Positions 8,819 through 16,812 of a stretch of 64,000 nt of DNA are shown piece by piece (position 1 is the stretch's first letter; each line of letters begins with the position of its first letter). The translations under genes were made by a program, and so were the position numbers. Source of the DNA: Desulforamulus reducens MI-1 (GTDB lineage Bacteria; Bacillota; Desulfotomaculia; Desulfotomaculales; Desulfotomaculaceae); the NCBI RefSeq assembly GCF_000016165.1, contig NC_009253.1:2824332-2888331 (forward strand), written 5' to 3'. The notes beneath the pieces are model-generated. The model was not told the DNA's origin and did not search any database. It was given only the letters and a program-made list of their open reading frames with translations.

Positions 8819-9110
8819 CGCCCGATCCTGAGCTGTTGGCTTTCAACCCTAGCTCGTTTAGGATTTTCAGCATCTGAGCGTTAGTCTTGTTGAGTTCGGC
8901 AATGGAGTCGTTTTTCTTAAACCCCTTTTGACCGCCACCATTATTCCACTCAACCGATACCCCCCGAGTCTTGATATCCTTGATAAGTCTATTCTTAATT
9001 TCCCAGAGACTCATGTAGTCGTTAATGAGGTCAAGGTAATGACTGCCATAGACCCCGTTTCTTTCGAGCTGGTTTTTAAGATCTTTTTTAATTTCAGTTT
9101 TTCTGGCCAC
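8796..9110 (-). CDS. terS: Phage terminase small subunit (P27 family)
   Basis: The reading frame is open from 9176, but a GGGGGGTGG Shine-Dalgarno at 9118-9126 points to GTG 9110 as the start. That gives 104 residues beginning MARKTEIKKDLKNQLERNGV. The body is helical (HYLDLINDYMSLWEIKNRL), typical of P27-type small terminase subunits, and ends in an acidic tail (SGDDDDEEM). It overlaps terL by about 20 bases. It recognises the packaging site and regulates TerL. Confidence 0.85.
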   Translation of the reverse strand: MARKTEIKKDLKNQLERNGVYGSHYLDLINDYMSLWEIKNRLIKDIKTRGVSVEWNNGGGQKGFKKNDSIAELNKTNAQMLKILNELGLKANSSGSGDDDDEEM

Positions 9111-9220
9111 GTCATACCACCCCCCATCACGTGAAAATTGAAAAAATCTCTTTTGTCGACCACCCTGCCGAGTCAAGCCCCCTCAAATTAAAATACGTTT
9201 TATTTCAACCGGGGGGTGTC

Positions 9221-9577
9221 TTACCACCTCTCTGGAGTCAAAGGTTTCTTCTTAACCCTTCTCCTATAATCATGTACATGCTCATGACAACCATGGCAAA
9301 GCGGAACGAGATTTAATTTTACATTTCCCTCATTGTCAATGTACGTCTTACTCAAAGCTAAACGCGGATACTTTTTAACGTATTGAACGTGGTGTACAGT
9401 GTCAGCCTTCTTGTAGAATCCTCTAGCCTTGCAATGTTGACATTCAAACTTAAATTCCTGTAATACTTCAAACCTTACATTAAGCCAAGGGCTAGAAGTA
9501 TAAAACCCATGGGGATTGTTATTATCGATAAAGTCTTGCACCCAACGTCCAACTTCATCCTGGTTATGTATGTTCAT
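9221..9577 (-). CDS. Phage HNH endonuclease
   Basis: About 118 residues. Zinc-binding cysteines occur as CQHC and a second pair as CHGC, with the catalytic part 'TVHHVQYVKKYPRLAL' between them and 'EHVHDYRRR' after. This is the HNH nuclease pattern found next to terS in many siphoviruses, where it assists packaging-associated DNA cleavage. AAAGGTG lies seven bases before ATG 9577, which is preferred over the GTG at 9586. A gap of ~110 bases separates it from terS. Confidence 0.9.
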   Translation of the reverse strand: MNIHNQDEVGRWVQDFIDNNNPHGFYTSSPWLNVRFEVLQEFKFECQHCKARGFYKKADTVHHVQYVKKYPRLALSKTYIDNEGNVKLNLVPLCHGCHEHVHDYRRRVKKKPLTPERW

Positions 9578-9602
9578 AACTGTCACCTTTCAGAAGGCAA
9601 AA

Positions 9603-9625
9603 AGAAAAGAGCCCGGAGGCTCTTA
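9603..9625 (-). terminator. Rho-independent terminator after the 9626-10141 gene
   Basis: On the minus strand AAGAGCC TCCG GGCTCTT is followed by TTCTTTTT. It closes the transcript of the upstream membrane protein gene and so separates the accessory genes from the late packaging operon. Confidence 0.75.
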
Positions 9626-10141
9626 TTATCTATTTATGTGTTTATAATATTTGGGTAGATATTTACATACATGCCACCACAAACTTCTTAATATTTTTTC
9701 ATATGGACTTGCTTGCTGATAATACTCTTCACCACTACTATCTAAAGCATAAAAAATTTTTAGTTTATCTATGGTTTCAGCATATTTATTAGAACTTAAA
9801 TCAAATTCTATAGCAATATGTTCTCCAGGTCCTAAATGTTTTGGCAAGGACTTTAATCTGTCCTCACTAGTAGTGTAAAATGCGTGCGGGAATCTATAAC
9901 CAACACTGATTATATCAACTGGGAGCATACCTATGTTTGTTATTATAACTATGGTACTCCCACAATGTTTTATAGGTTTCAGTGTTTTTGGATCACATAA
10001 ATATTGTCCATCTTTACGTACTCTAATCTTAATTTTGGGTTTGCGCTGGTTTAGAGCAGTTATTACAGCGAGTAGCGTTGCTGTCGCGCCTGCCCATTGC
10101 CCTAACGAACCAAATATATTCCAATTCCATTCCATAACCAA
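9626..10141 (-). CDS. Hypothetical membrane-anchored prophage protein
   Basis: 171 residues from a TTG at 10141 (AAGGAG six bases upstream), or 169 from ATG 10135. One N-terminal hydrophobic segment (FGSLGQWAGATATLLAVITA) is followed by basic residues, so the rest is probably cytoplasmic. The soluble part looks beta-rich, with 'STIVIITNIGMLPVDIISVG' and 'LGPGEHIAIEFDL'. I do not recognise the family. It sits in the region between early and late genes where prophages often carry accessory or superinfection-exclusion genes, and it has its own terminator. Confidence 0.7.
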   Translation of the reverse strand: MVMEWNWNIFGSLGQWAGATATLLAVITALNQRKPKIKIRVRKDGQYLCDPKTLKPIKHCGSTIVIITNIGMLPVDIISVGYRFPHAFYTTSEDRLKSLPKHLGPGEHIAIEFDLSSNKYAETIDKLKIFYALDSSGEEYYQQASPYEKILRSLWWHVCKYLPKYYKHINR

Positions 10142-10325
10142 CCAAAACTCCTTCCACCACCACTATTCGGCAAAAGGAGGCTAATACCTCTAAACAAATT
10201 GCGACATAACTTACAAGTTAATTTATTTAAATAATTAATCTTTAAATTAAATACAGAAGGAAAACCCTCCAATGCTGTCAAAGAGATTAGTTGCGACTAT
10301 CATCGACAGAAAGGAGGGCTATTCT

Positions 10326-10433
10326 TTGTCCAAAGGTCCGGTTAGACCAACCGGTTCTAGTAAACCTAATGGTCAAAACTCAGCTACCAAACCAAGCATT
10401 GTCCCTAAACCTGGTACAAAACCTCAGAAATAA
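10326..10433 (+). CDS. Small Pro/Lys/Ser-rich protein on the strand opposite the phage operons
   Basis: A 35-residue frame starting at TTG 10326, seven bases after a strong AAAGGAGGG, and ending at 10433. The same frame is open back to an ATG at 10272 (53 residues, weaker Shine-Dalgarno). Composition is Lys, Pro, Ser, Gly, Asn and Thr with almost no hydrophobic residues (SKGPVRPTGSSKPNGQN), so it is probably disordered. It is followed 20 bases later by a similar small ORF. It is transcribed against the flanking phage genes. Function unknown. Confidence 0.5.
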   Translation: MSKGPVRPTGSSKPNGQNSATKPSIVPKPGTKPQK

Positions 10434-10453
10434 GTGTTAAGGAGAAAAGCCAT

Positions 10454-10618
10454 ATGTCAAGCAACCAAGGTAAACCAGTTGCAGTAACTGATAGTGCAAT
10501 TAGGGCATCAATAGTGAGTGAGAATAGATCAGCAGTAAGACCAAGTATTTGTTCTAACTCATCAAATACATCATCAAATAATAGTAACAGTAGCAACAGC
10601 ACTAATCAGAATAAATAG
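10454..10618 (+). CDS. Small Ser/Asn-rich low-complexity protein
   Basis: 54 residues from ATG 10454, with AAGGAGA ten bases upstream. The first ~30 residues are mixed (KPVAVTDSAIRASIVSENRS) and include the only cysteine at about position 33. The last ~20 are nearly all Ser, Asn and Thr. It forms a two-gene unit with the preceding 35-residue ORF, and its 3' end overlaps the convergent DUF6338-like gene by 17 bases. Two strong ribosome sites in a row make chance less likely. Function unknown. Confidence 0.5.
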   Translation: MSSNQGKPVAVTDSAIRASIVSENRSAVRPSICSNSSNTSSNNSNSSNSTNQNK

Positions 10619-11270
10619 CATTTTGAGAATGCTTTTTATTATACTCAGCTAAAAATTTCTCAGAATCGTATATTTCTACAGCCACACCTGACTTCGTATC
10701 AACATAAGTTTCACGGACGGGGACATTGTGATTTTCTACAATGTCCTTTACTATTTCTGAATCAGCTAGCAACAGACATCTCTCATCAGAAATGTTTTCT
10801 GACATATTAGTTGGACTTCCATACACCTTAGCATCTTTTAAGATAACTCTTACTGCTAGTCCTTTTCTACCATGGAATGCATCTTCCCACACTAGGTTAC
10901 CTTCATTTAAGTCACATTTATCTTTATCTCTTCTAATTTTGTTTATTAATTCAACCACAAAATTTTCTTTAATATACCCATGCCATAAATAGCAAAAAAA
11001 GATTGAAAATAAAATACTAGAAATGGTAAATAATATTAGACCACTTAGTCCTTTTATTTCTTCCTGGAGTTGTGGTACGTTAGCTATCCCTGTTTTTAGA
11101 TATAGTAAAAGCATATTGCCTATCAGCACTGGCAGAGTGAACAATACTGACATTACTAATTTTTCTGTATTGGTATATTTTGCGGATGGATGCGACCCAA
11201 CTCGCTCATTAATTAGCATGATAATAAGACCTGGCGCTAGTAAAATAATATAGGCAAGAAGGTTATCCAA
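10602..11270 (-). CDS. DUF6338-like membrane protein
   Basis: About 222 residues from TTG 11270, chosen because GAGGTGA lies five bases upstream. The frame itself is open to 11291. Three hydrophobic segments occur in the N-terminal half (LLAYIILLAPGLIIML, LVMSVLFTLPVLIGNMLLLY, LILFTISSILFSIFF). The C-terminal half is soluble. 'VWEDAFHGRKGLAVRVILKD' followed by 'KVYGSPTNMSEN' resembles the DUF6338 soluble module. The role is unknown. Its position between early and late regions suggests an accessory (moron) gene. Confidence 0.6.
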   Translation of the reverse strand: MDNLLAYIILLAPGLIIMLINERVGSHPSAKYTNTEKLVMSVLFTLPVLIGNMLLLYLKTGIANVPQLQEEIKGLSGLILFTISSILFSIFFCYLWHGYIKENFVVELINKIRRDKDKCDLNEGNLVWEDAFHGRKGLAVRVILKDAKVYGSPTNMSENISDERCLLLADSEIVKDIVENHNVPVRETYVDTKSGVAVEIYDSEKFLAEYNKKHSQNAIYSD

Positions 11271-11321
11271 TACTATCACCTCACACCACACATTATACCA
11301 ACATTTACCGATTTAAAATAG

Positions 11322-11352
11322 AAAAACCGCCCTCATTTGGACGGTTCTTTTG
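11322..11352 (-). terminator. Rho-independent terminator of the early/regulator operon
   Basis: The minus strand reads GAACCGTCC, a short loop, then GGGCGGTT and TTTC. It is the first good hairpin downstream of the ArpU-like gene. The stem has one mismatch. Confidence 0.6.
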
Positions 11353-11443
11353 AACACAATATTTTACAGTACCATTTTACCACGTTTGAATAATCATGTA
11401 AAAATCAACTTTTAATCACGGTTCAATCAAAGGTTTCAGTCCT

Positions 11444-11965
11444 TTAAATGTCTAGCCTCAGGCCATCTACACCGAATATTAGTATGCTTAATTCGTTAAC
11501 CATTTCGTTTTTCCATCGACGTACCGAAGGCTCGCTGCAGTGTAATTCTTCAGCTACTGTCTTGACTAATTCACCAAACTGAATATCCCTTCTTGCCTTA
11601 TCAAGATATAAGCTATTAATAACCTCATACTTTTCAGTCTGGCCTTTGGCAGACATTCTTAGCTTCAGAATTTCCAGACAAGTTTCAATCAAGGTGATCA
11701 TTATCACCGTTCTGGTCCGGCTTCGCTTGATCGCTTTTACAATAACCTCGTCCAAGTCAAGGTCATCAAGATCCATGATATCCGATGCCCTATCCTTGGC
11801 GTTTTCGTAGTGGTCCATAAGGTTTAGGTAATTTTTAAGAAGCATCTCCGTATTCTGATACCGGATTCTTTTAACACGTTGCCGTTCTTCTTCTTTATGC
11901 TCTTTCAAGGCTTCCTTGGCTGCAGCTCGTGCTATTGCTTGAATATCTACTTTTGATTTGCCCAC
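11444..11965 (-). CDS. ArpU/RinA-like phage late-transcription regulator
   Basis: A 173-residue, highly charged helical protein. Residues 1-40 are Lys/Glu-rich (AAAKEALKEHKEEERQRVKR). The C terminus holds a helix-turn-helix-like segment (VAEELHCSEPSVRRWKNEMV, ~140-160), as in sigma-like regulators of the ArpU/RinA group. These sit at the end of the replication region and switch on packaging and structural genes, which matches this position. The call rests on layout and context. Confidence 0.65.
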   Translation of the reverse strand: MGKSKVDIQAIARAAAKEALKEHKEEERQRVKRIRYQNTEMLLKNYLNLMDHYENAKDRASDIMDLDDLDLDEVIVKAIKRSRTRTVIMITLIETCLEILKLRMSAKGQTEKYEVINSLYLDKARRDIQFGELVKTVAEELHCSEPSVRRWKNEMVNELSILIFGVDGLRLDI

Positions 11966-11972
11966 CTTAGGA

Positions 11973-12176
11973 TCACCTCCATTCCGTCATTCCAATAGAT
12001 GGCAAAGGCCCTGGCTTATATCTTGGGCAACTGATTACAATTACTACCTCATAGGTTTTTTTATCGCCATAAGGTGAATTTTTAGATTTATATTCTAAGC
12101 CAGTTCTATCACCTTTATTGATCCACTGACAAAGTTGGGGAACTGCCTTAGCGCATGTTTCACAGAGTGTTGCCAT
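11973..12176 (-). CDS. Small Cys-containing phage protein
   Basis: 67 residues. It starts MATLCETCAKAVPQLCQWIN, with CxxC and two further cysteines (one late in 'VISCPRYKPGPLP'), which may bind a metal. Similar small proteins lie next to ArpU-like regulators in clostridial phages. It lies 7 bases ahead of the regulator and 2 bases after the previous gene. Function unknown. Confidence 0.6.
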   Translation of the reverse strand: MATLCETCAKAVPQLCQWINKGDRTGLEYKSKNSPYGDKKTYEVVIVISCPRYKPGPLPSIGMTEWR

Positions 12177-12178
12177 GC

Positions 12179-12577
12179 TTAATCCTCCAAGTAATAATCC
12201 CTGACAATATTCTTTTTGATAACCTTTAAGAAAATATGCCGAACGTCTACCCCTTCCCTCTCCCGGATCCGGAAGTAAGTTTCACAGGAATGAAGCAAGT
12301 CAGCCATTTCCTCATCAGTACGATTTTGATTTTCTTGAGTTGCATTGGCTACCTCAATCAGTTCACTAACTATATGGAATAATTGTTTTGGTACACTGTT
12401 GCTGGCTACAAACTTTACCGCTGGAAAGGCATATGAAAACTGATAATCCCGCTCCATTCGTTCTATTTCAAGGACTTTTTTGCTGCACTCCAGAACTTCA
12501 TTGGCTCCATATTTCTGCAGCAAGTTATTCAGCAGCTGCTTTTCTGTTTTTGTCATACCAGCTATATTGATATCCAT
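12179..12577 (-). CDS. Hypothetical phage protein
   Basis: 132 residues, helical and charged (MTKTEKQLLNNLLQKYGANE, later 'FHIVSELIEVANATQENQNR'). No motif that I recognise. It is the first gene downstream of the candidate origin repeats and heads the short operon that ends with the ArpU-like regulator. Confidence 0.6.
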   Translation of the reverse strand: MDINIAGMTKTEKQLLNNLLQKYGANEVLECSKKVLEIERMERDYQFSYAFPAVKFVASNSVPKQLFHIVSELIEVANATQENQNRTDEEMADLLHSCETYFRIREREGVDVRHIFLKVIKKNIVRDYYLED

Positions 12578-12595
12578 CGAATAGCCCCCTTTACT

Positions 12596-12920
12596 TGTGG
12601 ATAATTTGGATAGAATGTTGATAATTTCTGTACCACTAATAGTGGTACAAGATCCAAACCCGTCAGGCCTTGATTTTACTGGTGTTCAGGTCACTTGTAT
12701 CTCTGTACCACTAATTTCCGAAGGGTGTAATATCTTTTTTATACCCCCCTTATACCTTACCTTTAAGGGGTAGGGTATATTTCCTATAGAGATATATAAT
12801 ATTTAGTGGTACAGTGGTACATTATATATATAAATACCCTTCAACCCTTACCATTCAAGGCTTCGCCTCTGTACCACTACCTGTACCACTAACCTATTCT
12901 GTACCACTATTAGTGGTACA
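12596..12920. repeat. Iteron array with DnaA-box-like sites: candidate prophage replication origin
   Basis: Two DnaA-box-like sites, TGTGGATAA (12596-12604, a perfect box in reverse) and TGTTGATAA (12616-12624), precede repeated TGTACCACTA or its complement TAGTGGTACA. Full copies are at 12629-12638(+), 12640-12649(-), 12704-12713(+), 12804-12813(-), 12870-12879(+), 12882-12891(+), 12900-12909(+) and 12911-12920(-). A nine-base copy lies at 12813-12821. The first and last pairs are inverted arms with one base between them. An AT-rich stretch (about 12780-12840) lies inside. It adjoins the primase-helicase gene and overlaps its last codons. Role as an origin is inferred. An operator for the downstream operon is the alternative. 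Confidence 0.75.
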
Positions 12921-15857
12921 AGTGCAAAGATTAAATTCTTTTAGTTTTATCACCCTGGCCCTAAAACCGCCCTCCAATGCCTTACTTGGAGCATCATATC
13001 TTGTCTTACCACCATGGTTATAAGACTCAATCTTCCCCTCAGTAGCCCACTCACGAATAATCTTCCGGCTACTTGAAAAACGTTCTGTTAGAAACTGATC
13101 AACAACACTCCGAATTACAAAAATCCCACCATTATCAAAAGGGTTAGCAGCTTTTTCAATGTATCCTAACCGTGGCCCAACGGCTCGTTCTTTTAACCGA
13201 TCCTGATTTTCCGCCAACCAGTCAACGAACGCTTCCCATGCACGACCGGATTCGCTTGCTTCTGTTTTTGTGACCAGCCCCGCTAGTATGTGCATTCCTG
13301 TGGCCATAGCACCGGCCTTAGCCTGCTCCCAAGGCTCGCCAAACACCCAGGCAGACGCTAGGTAGTCGGCTGTAGCCACACAAGCCACGGCATCAATATG
13401 GGAATCTATCCGATCCGGGAAACTGGCCCTAAAGGCCGTCTGAAATTCACGATAAGCGGTAAATATGGTTCCAAAATCAGCAGCTAGTAGCTGGTGAAGG
13501 AATTCTGGTCCAGCATGGCCATGATGCTTTGGAAGCACATAATACAGAGAACGGGCAAATTCCCGATCATGGGCCAAGGGTCCGTCACTGATCTCTAGCA
13601 CCCTAGTCATGACCCCATCAAAGGATCCGGCATTAGAGAGTGTACCTTCTCCTGTTGACATGACCACGGTTCTCCATGTGGCCATATCTTGGAGACCGGT
13701 CTTTGTTCCCCGGCCACGTCCACGACCCTCACCCAGTACATACAGCAGCGGATTAATATCATTCTTACGATTCTGGCTTAATACCTCGCGTTCATTAATG
13801 GCTAGGGGAAGATCAGAGTGCAGGGCAGCCTTCCGCTCCATCGCTGTGGAAGTGGTATCAAAGGTTCCTATAAGTTTATCCGGGTTACCCCATACAGACA
13901 TGGCAGCCCATAGGGTGGCTGTTTTACCGTCTTGGCTACCACCCCAGTTATGGACAATAAAGTTACGCTGCCCCAGGATACGAAGCAAGGGAGCCGCAAA
14001 GCTGGCCGACAGGATAAATCGTGCCTTTGGTGATTGCCTTAGGTACTGCATCCTGGAGACCCATTCCGACCGGTCGCCTATTACAGTAAAACCAGACATG
14101 GTACGCTGGCTGCCATCGTCATCAATGTCGATTCGATACTTCGGATTAAAGTTTGGTAGGATGAATTCACGGTCACCCCGCCAGCCAAGTTTTGACACTG
14201 CTTGAGTAACTGGTATTCGGTCCTGGTTAGCATCCAGCAGAGAATCAAACCACTTTACCGCATACTTTGCCGACTCTGAGGATATGGCCACACCAAAGTC
14301 AGCCAGACGCATTATCTTACGTGAATCCATTACCGTGGAACGGGTAAACAATAATTTGCGCCACCCGTTCAGGTACTGGTAACACAATTCTAGTTTTTCG
14401 GTCTGAAGGTCTACGTTAAATACCCGCTCAGATACGATGGCCGGAGACCCAACAGCCTTATAGGCCATAATGTCATCATTCTGAGTCCGGCGAATAAACA
14501 ATACTCCGCCTTGCTCAAACTTAAAGTTAGTTGGTAAGGCTAGATCAACCGGAATATTAGGGACAGTATTACTGAGCATCCTAGTGCCGGGCTTTTCCCC
14601 ATCCTGGACCACATGAAGGTGGCTATCTTGACGCACCTGGCGGCTATGTTGCTTAACTTGTTTCTCGAGGTCGTTCAGGTTAACACGCCCCTTACAGGTG
14701 GCTTTGAATCTGGTGTATTCTAACTGGTCATCTTTCTTCAGCACCGCCAGTGCTCCTAATACCTCTGAAGTTAATACTGTATCCGGAGTGGGAGCCGGTA
14801 TTCCACGTACAACAGCCCTAGCCTGTCCAACCTTAGATAAGCTCCATCCACAAGGGGCCTGCACTCCACAGCCCCCCTGAGGGCACCCAGGGAACCCGAT
14901 AACGGAACGAATATACTCGCAGTTTTGGGGATTCATCATGTTTAAGGCTTCGTCTATCTTTTTATCGGTATCCTTTGCCTGGTACCGAGCCTGATCTAGG
15001 GCAGATACCTTGTGTGCTGCATCGATGCCATCGTTTGCCCTAACAATATTCGTCAGGGCTGCCAGCCATTCAGCGTAGCTAATACTGGCGGCATTTAATT
15101 GACAGTGCTGTAAAAAACGGCAGTTCCTAAGCATCAATTCCGCTGGGCCATCCGTTGGGCGGCGTTCAAACTTCTCTGTCCGGATTTGTCCGGTGACAAC
15201 CGGTACCGGTGGTAATAGGTCTGCGATGTCAGACGGGTTATAACGGGCATCTGATCTCTCAATAACCAGCGCCTGGACGGGATTGTCCGGAATTTTCCTG
15301 TTTAGTGTCCCGGGTAGCCTGAGCACTCTGGCTAAATCCGCAGTAGGATCTATCTTCCACCCCCGCTGACTGGCAGCATGTTTTACAGAACCCTGAATTG
15401 ATCTGAGTAATTCGGTAGCACTGGCTCGTTCCTCCGGTGAATCCAACTCCCAGGGCTCACGGAATAACCAATACACGTGAATACCATACCCACTCCAGAC
15501 AATCATAGATGGAGGTATATTGTTCTGTAGTAAATCCATTGCTGAAGCCATATCCGGCGGTAACTCCTGGATCTTATGCACAGGATGCTTAATATCGATA
15601 TCAACCCACAGACCCGGGATTGCCATAACATAATCATTTTTAGCCCGCTCATAGGGACCTAATGGTTGAGATAGTGAACCAACCCCAAAATAAACATCAT
15701 GAATAGGAGCTAACCTTTCAGCTGTAGCTGCCATATCTGTTAATGCATCTGCGGTAAATGGGTGTGTTTGTTTATCCGGTAGTGTCCATAAGTACAGGAC
15801 ACTACCGTCATCAAAATATCCGTACAGGGAGGACAGAAAATCGTATATCGAATTCAA
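12894..15857 (-). CDS. Phage primase-helicase (RepB-like primase + DUF927-type ATPase)
   Basis: 987 residues from a TTG start preceded by GGAGGGAGGAAAC. The N-terminal part is a primase-polymerase-like domain with 'PGLWVDIDIKHP' (Asp 86 and 88) and the later 'SGYGIHVYWLFREPWEL'. A cysteine cluster (GFPGCPQGGCGVQAPCG) follows near the middle. The C-terminal third is a P-loop helicase of the DUF927 type with Walker A 'GGSQDGKTATLW' and a downstream 'LPLAINERE' acidic motif. It would prime and unwind DNA at the nearby origin. Its last codons lie within the iteron repeats. Confidence 0.88.
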   Translation of the reverse strand: MNSIYDFLSSLYGYFDDGSVLYLWTLPDKQTHPFTADALTDMAATAERLAPIHDVYFGVGSLSQPLGPYERAKNDYVMAIPGLWVDIDIKHPVHKIQELPPDMASAMDLLQNNIPPSMIVWSGYGIHVYWLFREPWELDSPEERASATELLRSIQGSVKHAASQRGWKIDPTADLARVLRLPGTLNRKIPDNPVQALVIERSDARYNPSDIADLLPPVPVVTGQIRTEKFERRPTDGPAELMLRNCRFLQHCQLNAASISYAEWLAALTNIVRANDGIDAAHKVSALDQARYQAKDTDKKIDEALNMMNPQNCEYIRSVIGFPGCPQGGCGVQAPCGWSLSKVGQARAVVRGIPAPTPDTVLTSEVLGALAVLKKDDQLEYTRFKATCKGRVNLNDLEKQVKQHSRQVRQDSHLHVVQDGEKPGTRMLSNTVPNIPVDLALPTNFKFEQGGVLFIRRTQNDDIMAYKAVGSPAIVSERVFNVDLQTEKLELCYQYLNGWRKLLFTRSTVMDSRKIMRLADFGVAISSESAKYAVKWFDSLLDANQDRIPVTQAVSKLGWRGDREFILPNFNPKYRIDIDDDGSQRTMSGFTVIGDRSEWVSRMQYLRQSPKARFILSASFAAPLLRILGQRNFIVHNWGGSQDGKTATLWAAMSVWGNPDKLIGTFDTTSTAMERKAALHSDLPLAINEREVLSQNRKNDINPLLYVLGEGRGRGRGTKTGLQDMATWRTVVMSTGEGTLSNAGSFDGVMTRVLEISDGPLAHDREFARSLYYVLPKHHGHAGPEFLHQLLAADFGTIFTAYREFQTAFRASFPDRIDSHIDAVACVATADYLASAWVFGEPWEQAKAGAMATGMHILAGLVTKTEASESGRAWEAFVDWLAENQDRLKERAVGPRLGYIEKAANPFDNGGIFVIRSVVDQFLTERFSSSRKIIREWATEGKIESYNHGGKTRYDAPSKALEGGFRARVIKLKEFNLCTCTTNSGTE

Positions 15858-15920
15858 GTAGTTTCCTCCCTCCTTTGATAGTTAATTAATTGATGGTGCG
15901 TTTAATGGTTGAAATGCGAA

Positions 15921-16166
15921 TTATTCTTCCTCGATACTAAAATCAACTAAATCCGGTTCCTGAACATTGCCTTGTCTAGCTTCGTCAACCATGTGCCATT
16001 CCTGTTCAATTATTTCACACACAGGGTTGTCATCGTCATCAACCAGACTTATAGGACAATTTGCGTCAAACAGCTTTCTAATAGCCTCCTCCTTACTATC
16101 TGCTTCAATGCAAAAAGTAAGTTTAGCAACTATGCTTACTTCGCCTGTAAATTCTTTTTTAGCCAT
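15921..16166 (-). CDS. Hypothetical small acidic phage protein
   Basis: 81 residues (MAKKEFTGEVSIVAKLTFCI), then a helix (ADSKEEAIRKLFDA) and a strongly acidic end. The pattern of a beta strand plus 'SKEEAIRK' resembles small DpnD/PcfM-like proteins often found in phage replication blocks, but the match is weak. It lies 63 bases upstream of the primase-helicase gene in the same direction. Confidence 0.6.
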   Translation of the reverse strand: MAKKEFTGEVSIVAKLTFCIEADSKEEAIRKLFDANCPISLVDDDDNPVCEIIEQEWHMVDEARQGNVQEPDLVDFSIEEE

Positions 16167-16214
16167 AAATATAACCTCCCATTTACTTCGCTACATTTAG
16201 CTACTGCGCACTAA

Positions 16215-16439
16215 CTATCTGGCACCGATTAAAGGAACACTCCGCTTTGCCGACACAAAGAAGTTCTCTTTTTTCGGTTTCTGACCGGGAGGGCCATATT
16301 TTTTATGAATCTCTGCCAGTTCTTCCTGACTTAAGGTGTACTCTTTTAAATTTTCGGGGCTAGCATAACCGTTAAACTCGTTACCGCCGACTTGATAAGG
16401 TAGTAAACAATTATCACCATTAATCTTGAGGTTACGCAT
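16215..16439 (-). CDS. Hypothetical phage protein
   Basis: 74 residues beginning MRNLKINGDNCLLPYQVGG. ATG 16439 follows a tandem AGGTGAGGTGA, and the frame is open two codons further. The middle holds 'LSQEELAEIHKKYGPPG'. It follows the VRR-NUC gene with almost no gap, so it is co-translated with the replication block. Function unknown. Confidence 0.55.
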   Translation of the reverse strand: MRNLKINGDNCLLPYQVGGNEFNGYASPENLKEYTLSQEELAEIHKKYGPPGQKPKKENFFVSAKRSVPLIGAR

Positions 16440-16446
16440 AATCACC

Positions 16447-16812
16447 TCACCTCACTTCAGCCACACGGAATATCCGCTCCGCATCCTCTGGGGAACGGGC
16501 TACACCAGCATAGGCCCCCATCTGACGCATACGTTTTAGGAAATTCTCTTGTTCCTGACGGAGGCGACCGGTCGCTGATTTCACCTCGACGAATACGGCC
16601 TTACCATTCTCGGTAACTCCAAACAAATCAGAGAAACCAACCGGCAGACCTGTTTTTAATCGACGCGGATTATGGATAGTGATGCTGCCGTCTAGGTTTT
16701 TCACGATTTTTTCGCCGGTCCAGCCTTCGCCCACGTTGGCACGAAACAGGATGCCCAGCCCTTGCTGAGATACGCAAATCCTAATTTGATTTTGAATATC
16801 AGATTCTTTCAT
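16447..16812 (-). CDS. VRR-NUC domain nuclease
   Basis: 121 residues. The nuclease motif 'GFSDLFGVTENGKAVFVEVK' carries the Asp and ExK catalytic residues, followed by 'TGRLRQEQENFLKRM', typical of stand-alone phage VRR-NUC proteins. It overlaps the helicase stop by four bases. Members of the family are structure-selective DNA nucleases and usually sit beside a phage SNF2/DEAD helicase, as here. Confidence 0.9.
   Translation of the reverse strand: MKESDIQNQIRICVSQQGLGILFRANVGEGWTGEKIVKNLDGSITIHNPRRLKTGLPVGFSDLFGVTENGKAVFVEVKSATGRLRQEQENFLKRMRQMGAYAGVARSPEDAERIFRVAEVR

Noticed and set aside
13609-14205. 198-codon plus-strand frame inside the primase-helicase gene
   Set aside because: It is fully antisense to a gene with clear domains and shows no motif.
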